The notes under the pieces: model-generated
The model's database searches: none
The model's input: the letters and a program-made list of their open reading frames with translations, nothing else
Told to the model about the DNA's origin: nothing
Part shown: positions 1-8,828 of the stretch, piece after piece
How the letters are laid out: every line of letters starts with the position of its first letter
How positions within the stretch are numbered: the stretch's first letter is position 1
Assembly (NCBI GenBank): GCA_041398225.1
Contig: JAWKVD010000003.1
Coordinates: forward strand, 62,001 to 126,000
Source of the DNA: JAWKVD01 sp041398225
GTDB taxonomy: Bacteria > Pseudomonadota > Alphaproteobacteria > Caulobacterales > Hyphomonadaceae
Direction: 5' to 3'
DNA length: 64,000 bases
Position numbers and translations under genes: made by a program

Positions 1-1
1 A

Positions 2-1972
2 GCGCCCATCCAGGATCAGGCCCGCTTCCTCGGCGCCGGCGGCGGTCGCGGCCGTTCGGAAATACCGCGCGTTGCCGCTGATCCGCCAGTAGTCGCCGGC
101 GACCGTCGCGTCCACGCGGTTGAAGGACATCTCGTCGTCGAATCGAACGCGTGCGCCCACGCGCAGGGGGGCGCCGAAATCGGCGTTGACCGAAGCCACA
201 TAGTCCGATTTCTCGCCGGACAGGTTTGACAGCGTGTCAAAGGCCGAGTCCGGCTGATCGCGCCAGCGACGGCCGAACAGGCCGTTGATTTCGATGCCGT
301 CACCGAACCGGGCCGTGGTGCTGAGGCCGACCGAGGCGCGGGCCCCACCTTCCCATAGGTCATAGTTGGACACCACGTCGGGTTTGAAGACGTTGCTGTC
401 GTCGACTTCGAAAAGAAGGGAATCCTCGTTCGGGATGCCTTTCTGGTTCGCGTCCTCGGTGCCGTAGGCGACCATGGCGATGGGCTCGACCACGATGTCG
501 ATGGACTTGCCGGTCCGGATAAGCGGCCAGCTCACCTGTCCGCCGACCAGGCCGAGGGTGCGGCTAACCTCGTGAGAACCGTCCGGAAGGCCGTTGTCGA
601 GCTTGTAGGCGTCGAAGCGCCCCAGCGCGAAGGGACTCAGAACGAGACCCGGGCCGAACACGGTCTGTGTGGTCCACTCCGCCGAACCGGTCGCGCGCAC
701 GGAATCCTTGGTGAGCGTGCTGTCCGGCAGCGTCTGCGCCTCGTCGCGGAACAGAGCCGCGGCGCTGAACTGGGTCGAGACCTGCCCCTTGTCGCCGAAG
801 TCGAACACTTTCTCGGCGAAGAGCGTCGGCGCCACTTTGGGGAAGCGTGCGTCGTCGTCGAAGGCGCGCAGCCCCTGGAAGGTCAATAGTCCTGCTTCGG
901 CGTAGAAGTCCTCGTCCTGGCCGGTCGAGTAGATCTGCGACAGGAGCTGTCGCGGCTGGCTGGAGTAGAGGCCGCGCAGGTCGTTTTCGCCGTCAATGTC
1001 ATAGCGCAGATCATAGAGGTCGTCGGTTTGCGTCTCGACGCCGAACCCCCAGTCCCAGTTCTGGTTGATGGCGAAGCGGCCCTCGCCATAGAGGTGGCTG
1101 CGCCAGCTTTGTTCGCCAAACTTGTTGCCGTCGCTGTCGAAGTCCTTCTCGTTGGTGAAGCTGCCTTCCAGGCGCAGGAAGCCCGAGAAGAAGCGTTGGC
1201 GGTAGTCGAGTTTCACGAGCGGATTGACGTTCGCATAGATCGTCGGGCTGACGGTCAATTCCTGCGACGGCGAAATGGCCCAGTAGTATGGCTGCTCGTA
1301 AAATGCGCCGACCTTCGAGGACACGCCGAAGTCCGGCGTCATCAGACCGCTCCGGCGGCCTGAGGTGGGATCGGGGTGTGCGAAGTACGGCACGTAGAGC
1401 ACCGGGATGCCGCCGAGTTCCAGGACCGCGTCCTGGTAGGAGATCATCTTGGTGTCGAGATTCTGGACGGCCTTGCGTGCGCGGAGCGACCAGGTCGGGG
1501 TCTTGTCTTCCTGTTCGCAGATCGGGCAGCTGGTGAAGACGACCTGTTCGAGCGCGTGCCGTCGGCCGCCGGTGCGGACCGCACTGGAAGCGGTGGCCGC
1601 TCCGCCGTTTTGCCAGCGCATGGAGAACCGGGTAGCGAATCCGTCCCGGAACTCGTCATCCACCTCGATCTCGTCGGCGAACTGCATCGTGCCGGTGGAG
1701 TCCGAAATCTGGACGTTCCCCTGGGCCTGCATTGAGCGGTTGTCTTCGTCGTAGATTACCCGGTCGGCTCGCAGCACGCGTTCGCCGACGCGGACCTCGA
1801 CATTGCCCGTCGCGGTCAGAATGCGCTCGTCGCGGTCCTCGGAAATGGTGTCGGCGCTGAGGAGAATATCGGCGACGCCGCTCTCCTCGTCAGCGCTGAC
1901 CTGAGCGAGGGCGCTTTCTCCGGCCGCGAGCGTGAGGACGGCGGAGGCCAGGCAGGCAAAACGCAACACCAT
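2..1972 (-). CDS. lptD: LPS-assembly protein LptD, C-terminus cut by window edge
   Basis: Outer-membrane protein that, with LptE, inserts lipopolysaccharide into the outer leaflet. The minus frame opens with ATG at 1972, followed by a signal peptide ending near ALAQ. An OstA-type periplasmic beta-jellyroll comes next (ISEDRDERILTATGNVEVR, then RVLRADRVIYDEDN). A FTSCPIC motif, typical of the start of the LptD barrel domain, follows. The rest is long beta-barrel sequence (FAHPDPTSGRRSGLMTPDFG and onward). About 657 codons are visible without a stop and the frame runs off the left edge, so the C-terminal barrel strands and late cysteines are not seen. It lies 97 nt downstream of lptG on the same strand, the usual alphaproteobacterial lptF-lptG-lptD order. 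Confidence 0.95.
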   Translation of the reverse strand, partial: MVLRFACLASAVLTLAAGESALAQVSADEESGVADILLSADTISEDRDERILTATGNVEVRVGERVLRADRVIYDEDNRSMQAQGNVQISDSTGTMQFADEIEVDDEFRDGFATRFSMRWQNGGAATASSAVRTGGRRHALEQVVFTSCPICEQEDKTPTWSLRARKAVQNLDTKMISYQDAVLELGGIPVLYVPYFAHPDPTSGRRSGLMTPDFGVSSKVGAFYEQPYYWAISPSQELTVSPTIYANVNPLVKLDYRQRFFSGFLRLEGSFTNEKDFDSDGNKFGEQSWRSHLYGEGRFAINQNWDWGFGVETQTDDLYDLRYDIDGENDLRGLYSSQPRQLLSQIYSTGQDEDFYAEAGLLTFQGLRAFDDDARFPKVAPTLFAEKVFDFGDKGQVSTQFSAAALFRDEAQTLPDSTLTKDSVRATGSAEWTTQTVFGPGLVLSPFALGRFDAYKLDNGLPDGSHEVSRTLGLVGGQVSWPLIRTGKSIDIVVEPIAMVAYGTEDANQKGIPNEDSLLFEVDDSNVFKPDVVSNYDLWEGGARASVGLSTTARFGDGIEINGLFGRRWRDQPDSAFDTLSNLSGEKSDYVASVNADFGAPLRVGARVRFDDEMSFNRVDATVAGDYWRISGNARYFRTAATAAGAEEAGLILDGR

Positions 1973-2069
1973 ACGTCTCCCCTCGCTTCGTGATTTCCGA
2001 AGCGTCGTCCCAGCCCCCGGAGCGATAAAACAAGCCGTGGCGAGCGTCCAGAGCAGGCGCGACAAAGGT

Positions 2070-3230
2070 TCAACCGTCCTCGTTGTGCGCAAGCAACGCA
2101 AGCACTGTGAAAAGAGCCACCAGCGGGGGACACCACGCCGCCGCCTCCGGCGGCGCCAAACCTCCTGCGGAGAGCTTCGACGCCACGCGAGTTACGAAGA
2201 AGAGAACAAACCCCGACAGGGCGCCTGCGCCGATCAGGCGGGTCAATCCTCCTGAGCGCGCCAACCTCAGGCAAACAACGGCTCCAATCAAGGCCATGGC
2301 GACCATCAGGAACGGGGTGGCCAGCAAGGTGTGGTATTTGAGCACGTAGGGTTCGACATCCATTCCGGCGCGCTTGTTGGCCGAAATGAACTCTGAAAGG
2401 TCCCAGAACGGGATGGTCTTGGAGGATGCAAACCGCGAGAGCAGGGTGTCGGGTCGCAGGTTTGTCGGCAGCGCCAGAGTGTCCTGGCGGCGAACCTCGC
2501 CTCCGAAGCGGTTTTCCACCACGCCGCCGTCGAGTTGCCAGAAACCGGGGTAGAGGACGGCGCGTGCGGCGTCGATTCGGTGGGTGAATATCCGATCGTC
2601 CGGTCCGCCGGGACCCGCCCGGAAGTAGTAGAACGTCACGCCCTCAAGGGCTTCCGCGCGCCCCACGACCCGCTTTGCGTGGATGATGGCCTGGCCATCG
2701 GGGTTCTCATCGACCACCGAACCTTCCGCGTCGACCTCTGAGCCCGTGGATGCGAGATCGCCCTGGCTCAGCCAGACTCCCTGGCCTTCGGAGGGGGCGC
2801 TCTGGTTCAGCAGCCTTGCGCGCTCCTGCACGTATTGCTCCTGCAGTCGCGTCGCCAGCGGGTCGAGGATGGTCACCATTCCGACGCCAACCAGCCCGGC
2901 GAGCAAAATCGCAGGTCCGAGGAAGCGCCAGGCGGAGACGCCGGCCGCGCGCATCGCCGGCAGTTCGCTGCGGCGGTTGAGCTTCGAGAAGGTCAGGATC
3001 GCGCCGACCAGGGTGGCGAACGGCAGGGTCTCCAGCAGGAGGCTGGGGGTCTTGTAGAGCGTGAGCTGGGCGGCTGTGAGAATGCTCACGTCAGTGCGTG
3101 AGCTGATAGTCCGCATCTGCTCGACCATGTCGACTAGCAGGATCGCCAGCGAGATGACGCCCAGCGTCAGAAGCAGTCCCTGTAGCGCCTCGGAGAACAC
3201 ATAGCGCTGGATACGACCGGCGATGACCAT
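2070..3230 (-). CDS. lptG: LPS export ABC transporter permease LptG
   Basis: Inner-membrane permease of the LptB2FG transporter, which extracts LPS from the inner membrane and passes it to LptC/LptA. It is 386 residues, normal for the YjgP/YjgQ family. Two N-terminal membrane helices (about 15-35 and 65-85) and a third near 100-120 are followed by a periplasmic beta-jellyroll (about 130-270). Three C-terminal helices follow (about 300-385, with LLATPFLMVAMALIGAVVCL). The ATG at 3230 is only 3 nt after the lptF stop (3234), so translation is probably coupled. lptB, lptC and lptA are not in the window. Confidence 0.95.
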   Translation of the reverse strand: MVIAGRIQRYVFSEALQGLLLTLGVISLAILLVDMVEQMRTISSRTDVSILTAAQLTLYKTPSLLLETLPFATLVGAILTFSKLNRRSELPAMRAAGVSAWRFLGPAILLAGLVGVGMVTILDPLATRLQEQYVQERARLLNQSAPSEGQGVWLSQGDLASTGSEVDAEGSVVDENPDGQAIIHAKRVVGRAEALEGVTFYYFRAGPGGPDDRIFTHRIDAARAVLYPGFWQLDGGVVENRFGGEVRRQDTLALPTNLRPDTLLSRFASSKTIPFWDLSEFISANKRAGMDVEPYVLKYHTLLATPFLMVAMALIGAVVCLRLARSGGLTRLIGAGALSGFVLFFVTRVASKLSAGGLAPPEAAAWCPPLVALFTVLALLAHNEDG

Positions 3231-3233
3231 GGA

Positions 3234-4373
3234 TCAGGCCCCCGCCGCAGCAATTAGGACTGTGCCGTGTCGCCTTCGCGCGACCCTTCGGCGCAATACG
3301 GGCAACACGAAATACCAGATCGACAAGCCAGCGATTGTCACAAGCGGGATGGCGTATTGAAGGATGTTCATTGCCGGGTGTCGTGCGGCTTCGGGCACCG
3401 CCAGGAATGCGAGCAGCCTCAATGATACAGCGCCTGCCGCCGCCCACCCGATCCGCATGGCGTAACCGCGTCTTGAGAAGTCGCCGCCTAAGACGGCGAT
3501 GATCCCGATCAGCGCCATCGCCATGTTCAACAGCGGATCAGACAATCGGGTGTGGCCTTCCGCCAACAATCGATCGGCGTTCTTGTTGTCGTAGTAGTTC
3601 GTCTTGTCCGGATAAAAGAGCTCAGGAAGGAACCTGTCCGAAGGTTCGAGGTCGATCGCCTTTTCGTCGGTGTAGAAAGGGGCGAGGTCGAAGATGGTCT
3701 GGTCGAACGCCAGGGTTTCGAGCGCCCCCGACGGCTTGATCTGTTGGGCATGCCCGTCGCGCATGACGATGGCGGGGATGCCGTCGATTTCGGTGAACGA
3801 CCCGGTCTTGGCGATGTAGGTGACTTCGTCGGCCGGATCGCGGGCGTCTTGCACCAGCATATCCTGCATCTCGTTGCCGTTCACCTTGCGGGCGTAGGTG
3901 GTCAGCCCGTCGGACGTGGACATGAACATGCCCTCGCGAACCAGAGAGGACACGAGGTCCGTCGAGGCGACGTTCCGCGTTAACCTCAGTTCGCGCGACG
4001 CCATCGGCTGCATCCAGAGGTTCATTCCGAGGTGGAGCAGGGCGGCGAGGGCGGCGATGCGAAGCACGGGAGAGGCGATTTCCCAGCGCGACATTCCTGC
4101 GGCCTGGGCCACCACGATCTCGTTGTCGCGGTGTGTGGCGTTGAGAGCGCCGGTGGTTGCGATGAACAGCGCCAGGGGCATCAACAGGGCGATGATCTGG
4201 GGGGCCGCCAGAACGGATATCCACAGGTAGGTGATGATGGATTGCCGGTTCTCGACGATGACGTCGATCTGCGCTAGCCCTTGAGTCAACAGGGCGATCA
4301 GCGCAAGGCCCCCGACGATAGCGATCAGGGTCCTGAGCACCTTGAAGAGCAGATAGCGCTGAAACCCTGACAT
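3234..4373 (-). CDS. lptF: LPS export ABC transporter permease LptF
   Basis: Partner permease of LptG in the LPS exporter. It is 379 residues from the ATG at 4373 (MSGFQRYLLFKVLRTLIAIVGG). The open frame continues upstream to 4832, but that extension reads through the divergent promoter into pepA and shows no family similarity, so I chose the internal start. Topology matches LptF: N-terminal helices about 12-35 and 50-85, a helix near 100-120, a periplasmic jellyroll, and C-terminal helices containing SDPLLNMAMALIGIIAVLGG. It is the first gene of lptF-lptG-lptD and is transcribed away from pepA. Confidence 0.95.
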   Translation of the reverse strand: MSGFQRYLLFKVLRTLIAIVGGLALIALLTQGLAQIDVIVENRQSIITYLWISVLAAPQIIALLMPLALFIATTGALNATHRDNEIVVAQAAGMSRWEIASPVLRIAALAALLHLGMNLWMQPMASRELRLTRNVASTDLVSSLVREGMFMSTSDGLTTYARKVNGNEMQDMLVQDARDPADEVTYIAKTGSFTEIDGIPAIVMRDGHAQQIKPSGALETLAFDQTIFDLAPFYTDEKAIDLEPSDRFLPELFYPDKTNYYDNKNADRLLAEGHTRLSDPLLNMAMALIGIIAVLGGDFSRRGYAMRIGWAAAGAVSLRLLAFLAVPEAARHPAMNILQYAIPLVTIAGLSIWYFVLPVLRRRVARRRHGTVLIAAAGA

Positions 4374-4497
4374 GCGCTTTCCCGGTCCGGCAGGCGGTCG
4401 CCTGGTTATTTGGGGCGGATTCCCCATTTGAGGACTAGCGGGGCGGGACGCGCGCGTCGATGATCTTTTGTACCTCTGACTGACTGGAAGCAGCTTC
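4374..4497. promoter_or_regulatory. Divergent promoter region lptF / pepA
   Basis: The 124-nt gap between two divergently transcribed genes must hold the promoters of both the lptFGD and pepA-holC-SRAP units. I cannot pick convincing -35/-10 boxes by eye. The divergent arrangement itself is common in proteobacteria. Confidence 0.5.
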
Positions 4498-5970
4498 ATG
4501 CAAATCAAGTTCACCTCCGATCCCTCGGGCGATGCGGTCGCCTGGCTGGCCTGCGAAGGAGAGAAGGGCGTGTCCTTCAAGGAGACCGCCCAGCCGCCCG
4601 CGGAAATGCCCGTCGAGAAGGCCGCCGCGGCCGCTCGCTTCAAGGGATCCGCAGGGCAGGTGATCGAGATGCTCGTCCCTGAATGGAGCGATGCGGACCG
4701 CGTTCTCGTCGCGGGGCTTGGCAAGGGCGACAAGCTGAACGATCTCGCCTGGCAAAAGGCCGGCGCAGCGCTGGTCAAGCGCCTGCTCGTGTCCGGGGCC
4801 AAGTCGCTGTCGATCGTGGGCGCGCCGGACAAGCTCGCGGCGGCGCAACTGGCTTTCGGCGCCCGGCTCGCGGCCTACCGGTTCGACGAGTACAGGCCCA
4901 ACCTCAAGGCCGAGCGCAAGCCCACGCTGGGCAGCGTGTCCATCGTGGTGGAAAGCGCCGCCAGCGCCCGGCACGAGTTTGCCCGCCTCAGCGCGCGCGC
5001 CGAGGGCGTTGAGATGGCGCGCACGCTGGTGTCCGAGCCGCCGAACATGCTGAACCCCGAAACCTACGCCAAGCGCATCGAGGAACTCGCGGAGCTCGGC
5101 CTCGAGATTGAAGTGCTTGATGTGCCGGCGATGAAAAAGCTCGGCATGGGCGCCTTGCTGGGTGTCGGACAGGGCAGCGTGTCCGAGTCTCGCTTGTGTA
5201 TCCTCAAATGGAACGGCGCGAAGGACAAGAAATCCGCTCCGCTGGCTCTGGTCGGCAAAGGCGTCACGTTCGACACGGGCGGCATTTCGCTCAAGCCGGG
5301 CGCGAAGATGGATGAGATGAAGGGCGACATGGGCGGCTCCGCCGCCGTTGTCGGGACCATGGTTGCGCTGGCGCGCCGCAAGGCGAAGGCCAATGTGGTC
5401 GGTCTTGTGGGGCTGGTCGAGAACATGCCCGACGGCAAGGCGCAACGGCCCGGCGATATCGTCACCTCCGGGGCCGGAAAGACCATCGAGATTCTCAACA
5501 CGGACGCGGAGGGACGTCTGGTCTTGGCGGATGTGCTTTGGCACGCCCAGAAGAAGTTCAACCCGAAGGCGGTTATCGACCTCGCCACATTGACCGGAGC
5601 GATCATCGTCAGCCTCGGCCACGAGCACGCAGGTCTGTTCTCCAACAACGACGAGTTGGCGGAAAAGATCACGACCGCCGGCAAGTCCGCGGGCGAGCCG
5701 GTCTGGCGTCTGCCGCTCGGTCCCGGCTACGATAAGCAGATCGATAGCGAAGTCGCCGACATGAAGAACATTGGCGCTGGCAACGCCGGTTCGATCACGG
5801 CGGCCCAGTTTCTCCAGCGCTTTATCGACGACGATCGTCCGTGGGCGCACCTCGATATCGCCGGAACGGCGTGGAAGCCGGGCCAGGGCGATCCGATGGA
5901 GCCGACCTGGGCCACGGGCTGGGGCGTGCGCGTGCTCGATCAGCTGGTCGCCGACAATTACGAGGACTGA
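4498..5970 (+). CDS. pepA: Leucyl aminopeptidase PepA (M17 family)
   Basis: Cytosolic dinuclear-metal aminopeptidase that removes N-terminal residues from peptides; some PepA proteins also bind DNA. It is 490 residues, typical of the family. The N-terminal macro-like domain (about 1-165) is followed by the catalytic domain. The signature NTDAEGRL is at 334-341. Metal ligands read as K254, D259, D277, D336 and E338 by alignment from memory. All key residues appear present. It starts with ATG and ends 3 nt before the TTG start of holC, which suggests one operon. It is transcribed divergently from lptF. Confidence 0.97.
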   Translation: MQIKFTSDPSGDAVAWLACEGEKGVSFKETAQPPAEMPVEKAAAAARFKGSAGQVIEMLVPEWSDADRVLVAGLGKGDKLNDLAWQKAGAALVKRLLVSGAKSLSIVGAPDKLAAAQLAFGARLAAYRFDEYRPNLKAERKPTLGSVSIVVESAASARHEFARLSARAEGVEMARTLVSEPPNMLNPETYAKRIEELAELGLEIEVLDVPAMKKLGMGALLGVGQGSVSESRLCILKWNGAKDKKSAPLALVGKGVTFDTGGISLKPGAKMDEMKGDMGGSAAVVGTMVALARRKAKANVVGLVGLVENMPDGKAQRPGDIVTSGAGKTIEILNTDAEGRLVLADVLWHAQKKFNPKAVIDLATLTGAIIVSLGHEHAGLFSNNDELAEKITTAGKSAGEPVWRLPLGPGYDKQIDSEVADMKNIGAGNAGSITAAQFLQRFIDDDRPWAHLDIAGTAWKPGQGDPMEPTWATGWGVRVLDQLVADNYED

Positions 5971-5973
5971 CGC

Positions 5974-6492
5974 TTGGCTGCAGAGTGGTGGTTCTACCAT
6001 ATCGAGCGAACCTCGCTCGAGGCGGCTGTAGCCCCGCTGCTCGAGAAGTGTCTTGAGCGCAAATGGCGTGTGGTGGTGGTCGGGGAGCCGCCCACGCTCG
6101 CTCACCTGGATGCGGCGCTCTGGACGTTGCGGTCGGACAGTTTCCTGCCGCACGGTCTGGAAGGTAAGGATTCCGATCGGCAACCCGTTTTGCTGGCGCA
6201 GACCGCTGCTCCTGAAAACGGTGCGAGGGTCGCGATGCTGCTTGACGGGGCCGACGCCGACGGCGAGGCGTTCGAGCGTTGTCTCGTGGTTTTCAACGGC
6301 GCGGATGAGGCTGTTCGGACCAAGGCCCGCGCGCAATACAAGGCGGCGACCAACGCGGGGCGCGTCGCGCGGTATTTTCAGCAGACCGCATCGGGCGCTT
6401 CGGGTTGGGTAGAGAAGACTCCGGCTCGTCCCCAGGGTGAGAGCGCGCAAGGCGGCCAGGGGTCGTCGGAAGGGGGCGAGGTCCGTTCCTGA
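5974..6492 (+). CDS. holC: DNA polymerase III chi subunit HolC
   Basis: Chi subunit of the clamp-loader complex, which links the polymerase III holoenzyme to single-strand binding protein. It is 172 residues, starting at TTG 5974, 3 nt after the pepA stop. The N-terminal WFYHIERTSLEAAVAPLLEK and the later FNGADE region are typical of HolC. The C-terminal 35 residues are a Gly/Gln/Ser-rich low-complexity tail beyond the usual domain. Its TGA overlaps the ATG of the next gene by 1 nt. The pepA-holC pairing is widespread in proteobacteria. Confidence 0.9.
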   Translation: MAAEWWFYHIERTSLEAAVAPLLEKCLERKWRVVVVGEPPTLAHLDAALWTLRSDSFLPHGLEGKDSDRQPVLLAQTAAPENGARVAMLLDGADADGEAFERCLVVFNGADEAVRTKARAQYKAATNAGRVARYFQQTASGASGWVEKTPARPQGESAQGGQGSSEGGEVRS

Positions 6493-7184
6493 TGTGCAAC
6501 CACTACCGGAACGATATCCGCAGGTTGGACGAGGCATGGGCGATATACGGTTTCGAGGATTTTTCGCAGATCCGGATTCCGCTTCGGTTTCATTCGCTGC
6601 CTATGGACGTTTTCCCTGACCGCGAAGCCGCGGTTCTGGTGAAGACGCCGCGAGGTCTGTCGCTAGAGGTCATGCGCTGGGGATTTCCGCCGGTCCCGAC
6701 GCCCGGCGGGACGAGCGGTTTCGTCACAAATGTTCGCAATGTGGGCAGCGCCTACTGGAGGCCGTGGCTCGCGCAGGACTATCGCTGTCTCGTTCCCGTA
6801 ACGGCGTTCTCCGAGTGGGGGGCGGGGCTGCCAAAGGGCGAGCGATGGTTCACGATGGCCAATCGGGAGCCGTTCTTTCTGGCTGGCGTCTGGCGGCCAT
6901 GGCGTGGCGAGCGCGGGACAAAGGCCAGCCCCGAGACCGGAGACCACCGCCTGTTTGCATTTTTGACCTGCAAACCCAACGCGCTCGTGGAGCCCATCCA
7001 TCCCAAGGCGATGCCGGTGGTATTGCGTCCCGGGGAGGCCCAGACATGGCTGTCCGCGCCGACGGACGTCGCGCTGGAGCTGCAACGGCCCGTTCCTGAG
7101 GACGTGTTGACGCTTGAACCGTTCGAACCGCCGCCTTCGCGCGCCCGAAAGTCCGAGGATGACGACCCGCCGCGCCTTCTTTGA
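6492..7184 (+). CDS. SRAP-domain (YedK/HMCES-like) abasic-site protein
   Basis: SRAP proteins form a thiazolidine DNA-protein crosslink through Cys2 at abasic sites in single-stranded DNA, shielding them from cleavage. It is 230 residues. The expected active-site positions are all visible: C2 (start MCNHY), N80 (in FVTNVRN), E108 (in FSEW) and H170 (in IHPKAMPVVL). RCLVP at 98-102 is the other family hallmark. The start region MCNHY replaces the common MCGR(F/Y), marking a divergent subfamily. The C-terminus is a short charged Pro-rich tail. It overlaps the holC stop by 1 nt (TGATG), so it is translationally coupled to a replisome gene. Confidence 0.88.
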   Translation: MCNHYRNDIRRLDEAWAIYGFEDFSQIRIPLRFHSLPMDVFPDREAAVLVKTPRGLSLEVMRWGFPPVPTPGGTSGFVTNVRNVGSAYWRPWLAQDYRCLVPVTAFSEWGAGLPKGERWFTMANREPFFLAGVWRPWRGERGTKASPETGDHRLFAFLTCKPNALVEPIHPKAMPVVLRPGEAQTWLSAPTDVALELQRPVPEDVLTLEPFEPPPSRARKSEDDDPPRLL

Positions 7185-7301
7185 CGGTTTTAACCGTGTG
7201 GTGCGGCAGGACGACCGAAGATCAGCAGTTGAGGCGTTCGCTGGCCAAGGCTATAGGGGCGTCCCGAATCGCTTTTCGACGACAGCCCCGAGGTTCTGAA
7301 C

Positions 7302-7724
7302 ATGCCCGTGCAGCGCACGCTTTCGATCATCAAGCCCGACGCCACGGCGCGCAACATCACCGGCGCGATCAACAAGGTGTTCGAGGAGGCCGGCCTGCGC
7401 ATCGTCGCCCAGAAGCGCGTTCGGATGACCCGGGCTCAGGCCGAGGGTTTCTACGCTGAACACAAGGCGCGTCCCTTCTTCGGCGAACTCGTGGATTTCA
7501 TGATTTCCGCCCCGGTGGTTCTGCAGGTTCTCGAAGGCGAGGACGCCGTGGCGCTGCACCGCAAGGTGATGGGCGAGACGAACCCCGAAAAGGCCGCCGA
7601 TGGCACGGTGCGCAAGATGTTCGCCCAGTCGATCGGTGAGAACTCGGTCCATGGCTCTGACAGCGAAGCCAGCGCCGAGCGTGAGATCGGCTACTTCTTC
7701 CGTCCGGAAGAAATCGTCGGCTAG
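7302..7724 (+). CDS. ndk: Nucleoside diphosphate kinase
   Basis: Transfers the terminal phosphate of ATP to nucleoside diphosphates through a phospho-histidine, maintaining the NTP/dNTP pools. It is 140 residues, the family's normal size. The active-site histidine is H117 in NSVHGSDS, and the N-terminal RTLSIIKPDA is characteristic. It stands alone, with 117 nt upstream and a strong hairpin terminator downstream (7754-7790). Confidence 0.98.
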   Translation: MPVQRTLSIIKPDATARNITGAINKVFEEAGLRIVAQKRVRMTRAQAEGFYAEHKARPFFGELVDFMISAPVVLQVLEGEDAVALHRKVMGETNPEKAADGTVRKMFAQSIGENSVHGSDSEASAEREIGYFFRPEEIVG

Positions 7725-7753
7725 GTCGTAAGTTTCCAAAGTATCGCTTGCTG

Positions 7754-7790
7754 CGCGCCGGATCCTCAAAGGGTCCGGCGCGTTCGTTTG
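7754..7790 (+). terminator. Rho-independent terminator after ndk
   Basis: A perfect 9-bp stem, CGCGCCGGA (7754-7762) pairing with TCCGGCGCG (7774-7782), has an 11-nt loop and is followed by TTCGTTTG. It lies 30 nt after the ndk stop. Confidence 0.75.
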
Positions 7791-7890
7791 CGCCTGCCGT
7801 TACGGCGCCCGTTGCGTCAAGCTCGGGGCGGGCTCATGGTTTCGCCTCTGACCTAGCCACACATTCGAACGCCTGAGCCCGGAGAGCGTC

Positions 7891-8658
7891 ATGACTGAAC
7901 ATGTGAAGATCCGCCAAGAGAGCGGCGTCCTTGAGATCAGCTGGAACCGCCCGGAAAAGAAGAATGCGCTTTCGCAGGCGATGTATGGCGCTGCGGCTGA
8001 TGCGCTCGACCGGGCGTCAGGGGACGCTTCGGTTCGGGTGGTGTTGCTTACCTCCGAGGGCGATTCATTTACGGCCGGGAACGATTTGGCCGACTTCGCT
8101 TCGGCGAATGCGGGCGGCTCGGACATGCCGCGAGAATCCGGGCGCTTCATCGCGACCATCGCGGGCTTCGAAAAACCCATTGTCGCGGGCGTGCCGGGAC
8201 TCGCCGTCGGCGTCGGCGGGACGATGCTGCTGCATTGCGATCTCGTTTATGTCGCCGAGACGGCGAAGATAACGATCCCCTTCGCGGGCCTTGGCTTGAC
8301 GCCCGAAGCGGCGTCTTCAATCACATTGCCGGCGCGGATCGGACATGTGCGTGCGTTCGCGATGTTCTGCCTGGGCGAACCGCTGACCGGGCTTGAGGCT
8401 GCGCGGATTGGTTACGCCAATGCGGCGCTGCCCGCTGGCGAGGTTCTGGATGCGGCGCGTGGCGCGGCTTTGCGGCTTTCCCGCCAACCGATCGGGGCGG
8501 TGATCGCCACCAAGAAATTGATGCGTGACACTCAGCGTCTTGCCGGGCGTATTCGGGAAGAGGGCGTCATCTTCGGCCAGCGCCTGTTGACCGCCGAGGC
8601 TCGCGAAGCGTTTACCGCATTCGCCGAGAAACGGCCGCCAGATTTCACCAAGCTCTGA
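7891..8658 (+). CDS. Enoyl-CoA hydratase/isomerase family protein
   Basis: Crotonase-fold protein, 255 residues. The oxyanion-hole segments are visible: AGNDLADF (about 64-71) and the GVGGTMLLHCDLVY stretch (about 109-122). FAGLGLTPEAASS then follows, as in isomerase-type members. The second acidic catalytic Glu of true hydratases is not obvious; the E in TPEAASS resembles the delta3-delta2 isomerase pattern. Substrate is unknown. No fatty-acid operon surrounds it; it is preceded by the ndk terminator and followed by a 170-nt gap. Confidence 0.85.
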   Translation: MTEHVKIRQESGVLEISWNRPEKKNALSQAMYGAAADALDRASGDASVRVVLLTSEGDSFTAGNDLADFASANAGGSDMPRESGRFIATIAGFEKPIVAGVPGLAVGVGGTMLLHCDLVYVAETAKITIPFAGLGLTPEAASSITLPARIGHVRAFAMFCLGEPLTGLEAARIGYANAALPAGEVLDAARGAALRLSRQPIGAVIATKKLMRDTQRLAGRIREEGVIFGQRLLTAEAREAFTAFAEKRPPDFTKL

Positions 8659-8693
8659 CCTGATCGTCCGCTCTCGGCGGGCACGGATTCTGG

Positions 8694-8719
8694 CCCCGAT
8701 AATGCTTCGCGTATCGGGG
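8694..8719. repeat. Intergenic hairpin
   Basis: Perfect 8-bp inverted repeat CCCCGATA (8694-8701) / TATCGGGG (8712-8719) with a 10-nt loop, 36 nt after the enoyl-CoA hydratase stop. No T-run follows, so it may be a Rho-dependent end or an RNA stabiliser rather than a classic terminator. Confidence 0.5.
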
Positions 8720-8828
8720 GATCAGGAGACGTGCCGATATGGTTCAAGACGCCGCAGCTGGCGGAGATTGTAACGCCTATGGCGGAATATCGCGGCGCCC
8801 GGAATCCCGTTCCGTGAAGGGTTCAGCT

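Noticed and set aside
4435..6537. 700-codon minus-strand open frame
   Set aside because: Antisense to pepA and holC; composition is the His/Arg/Leu-rich mirror expected from high-GC codon use and no family is recognisable.
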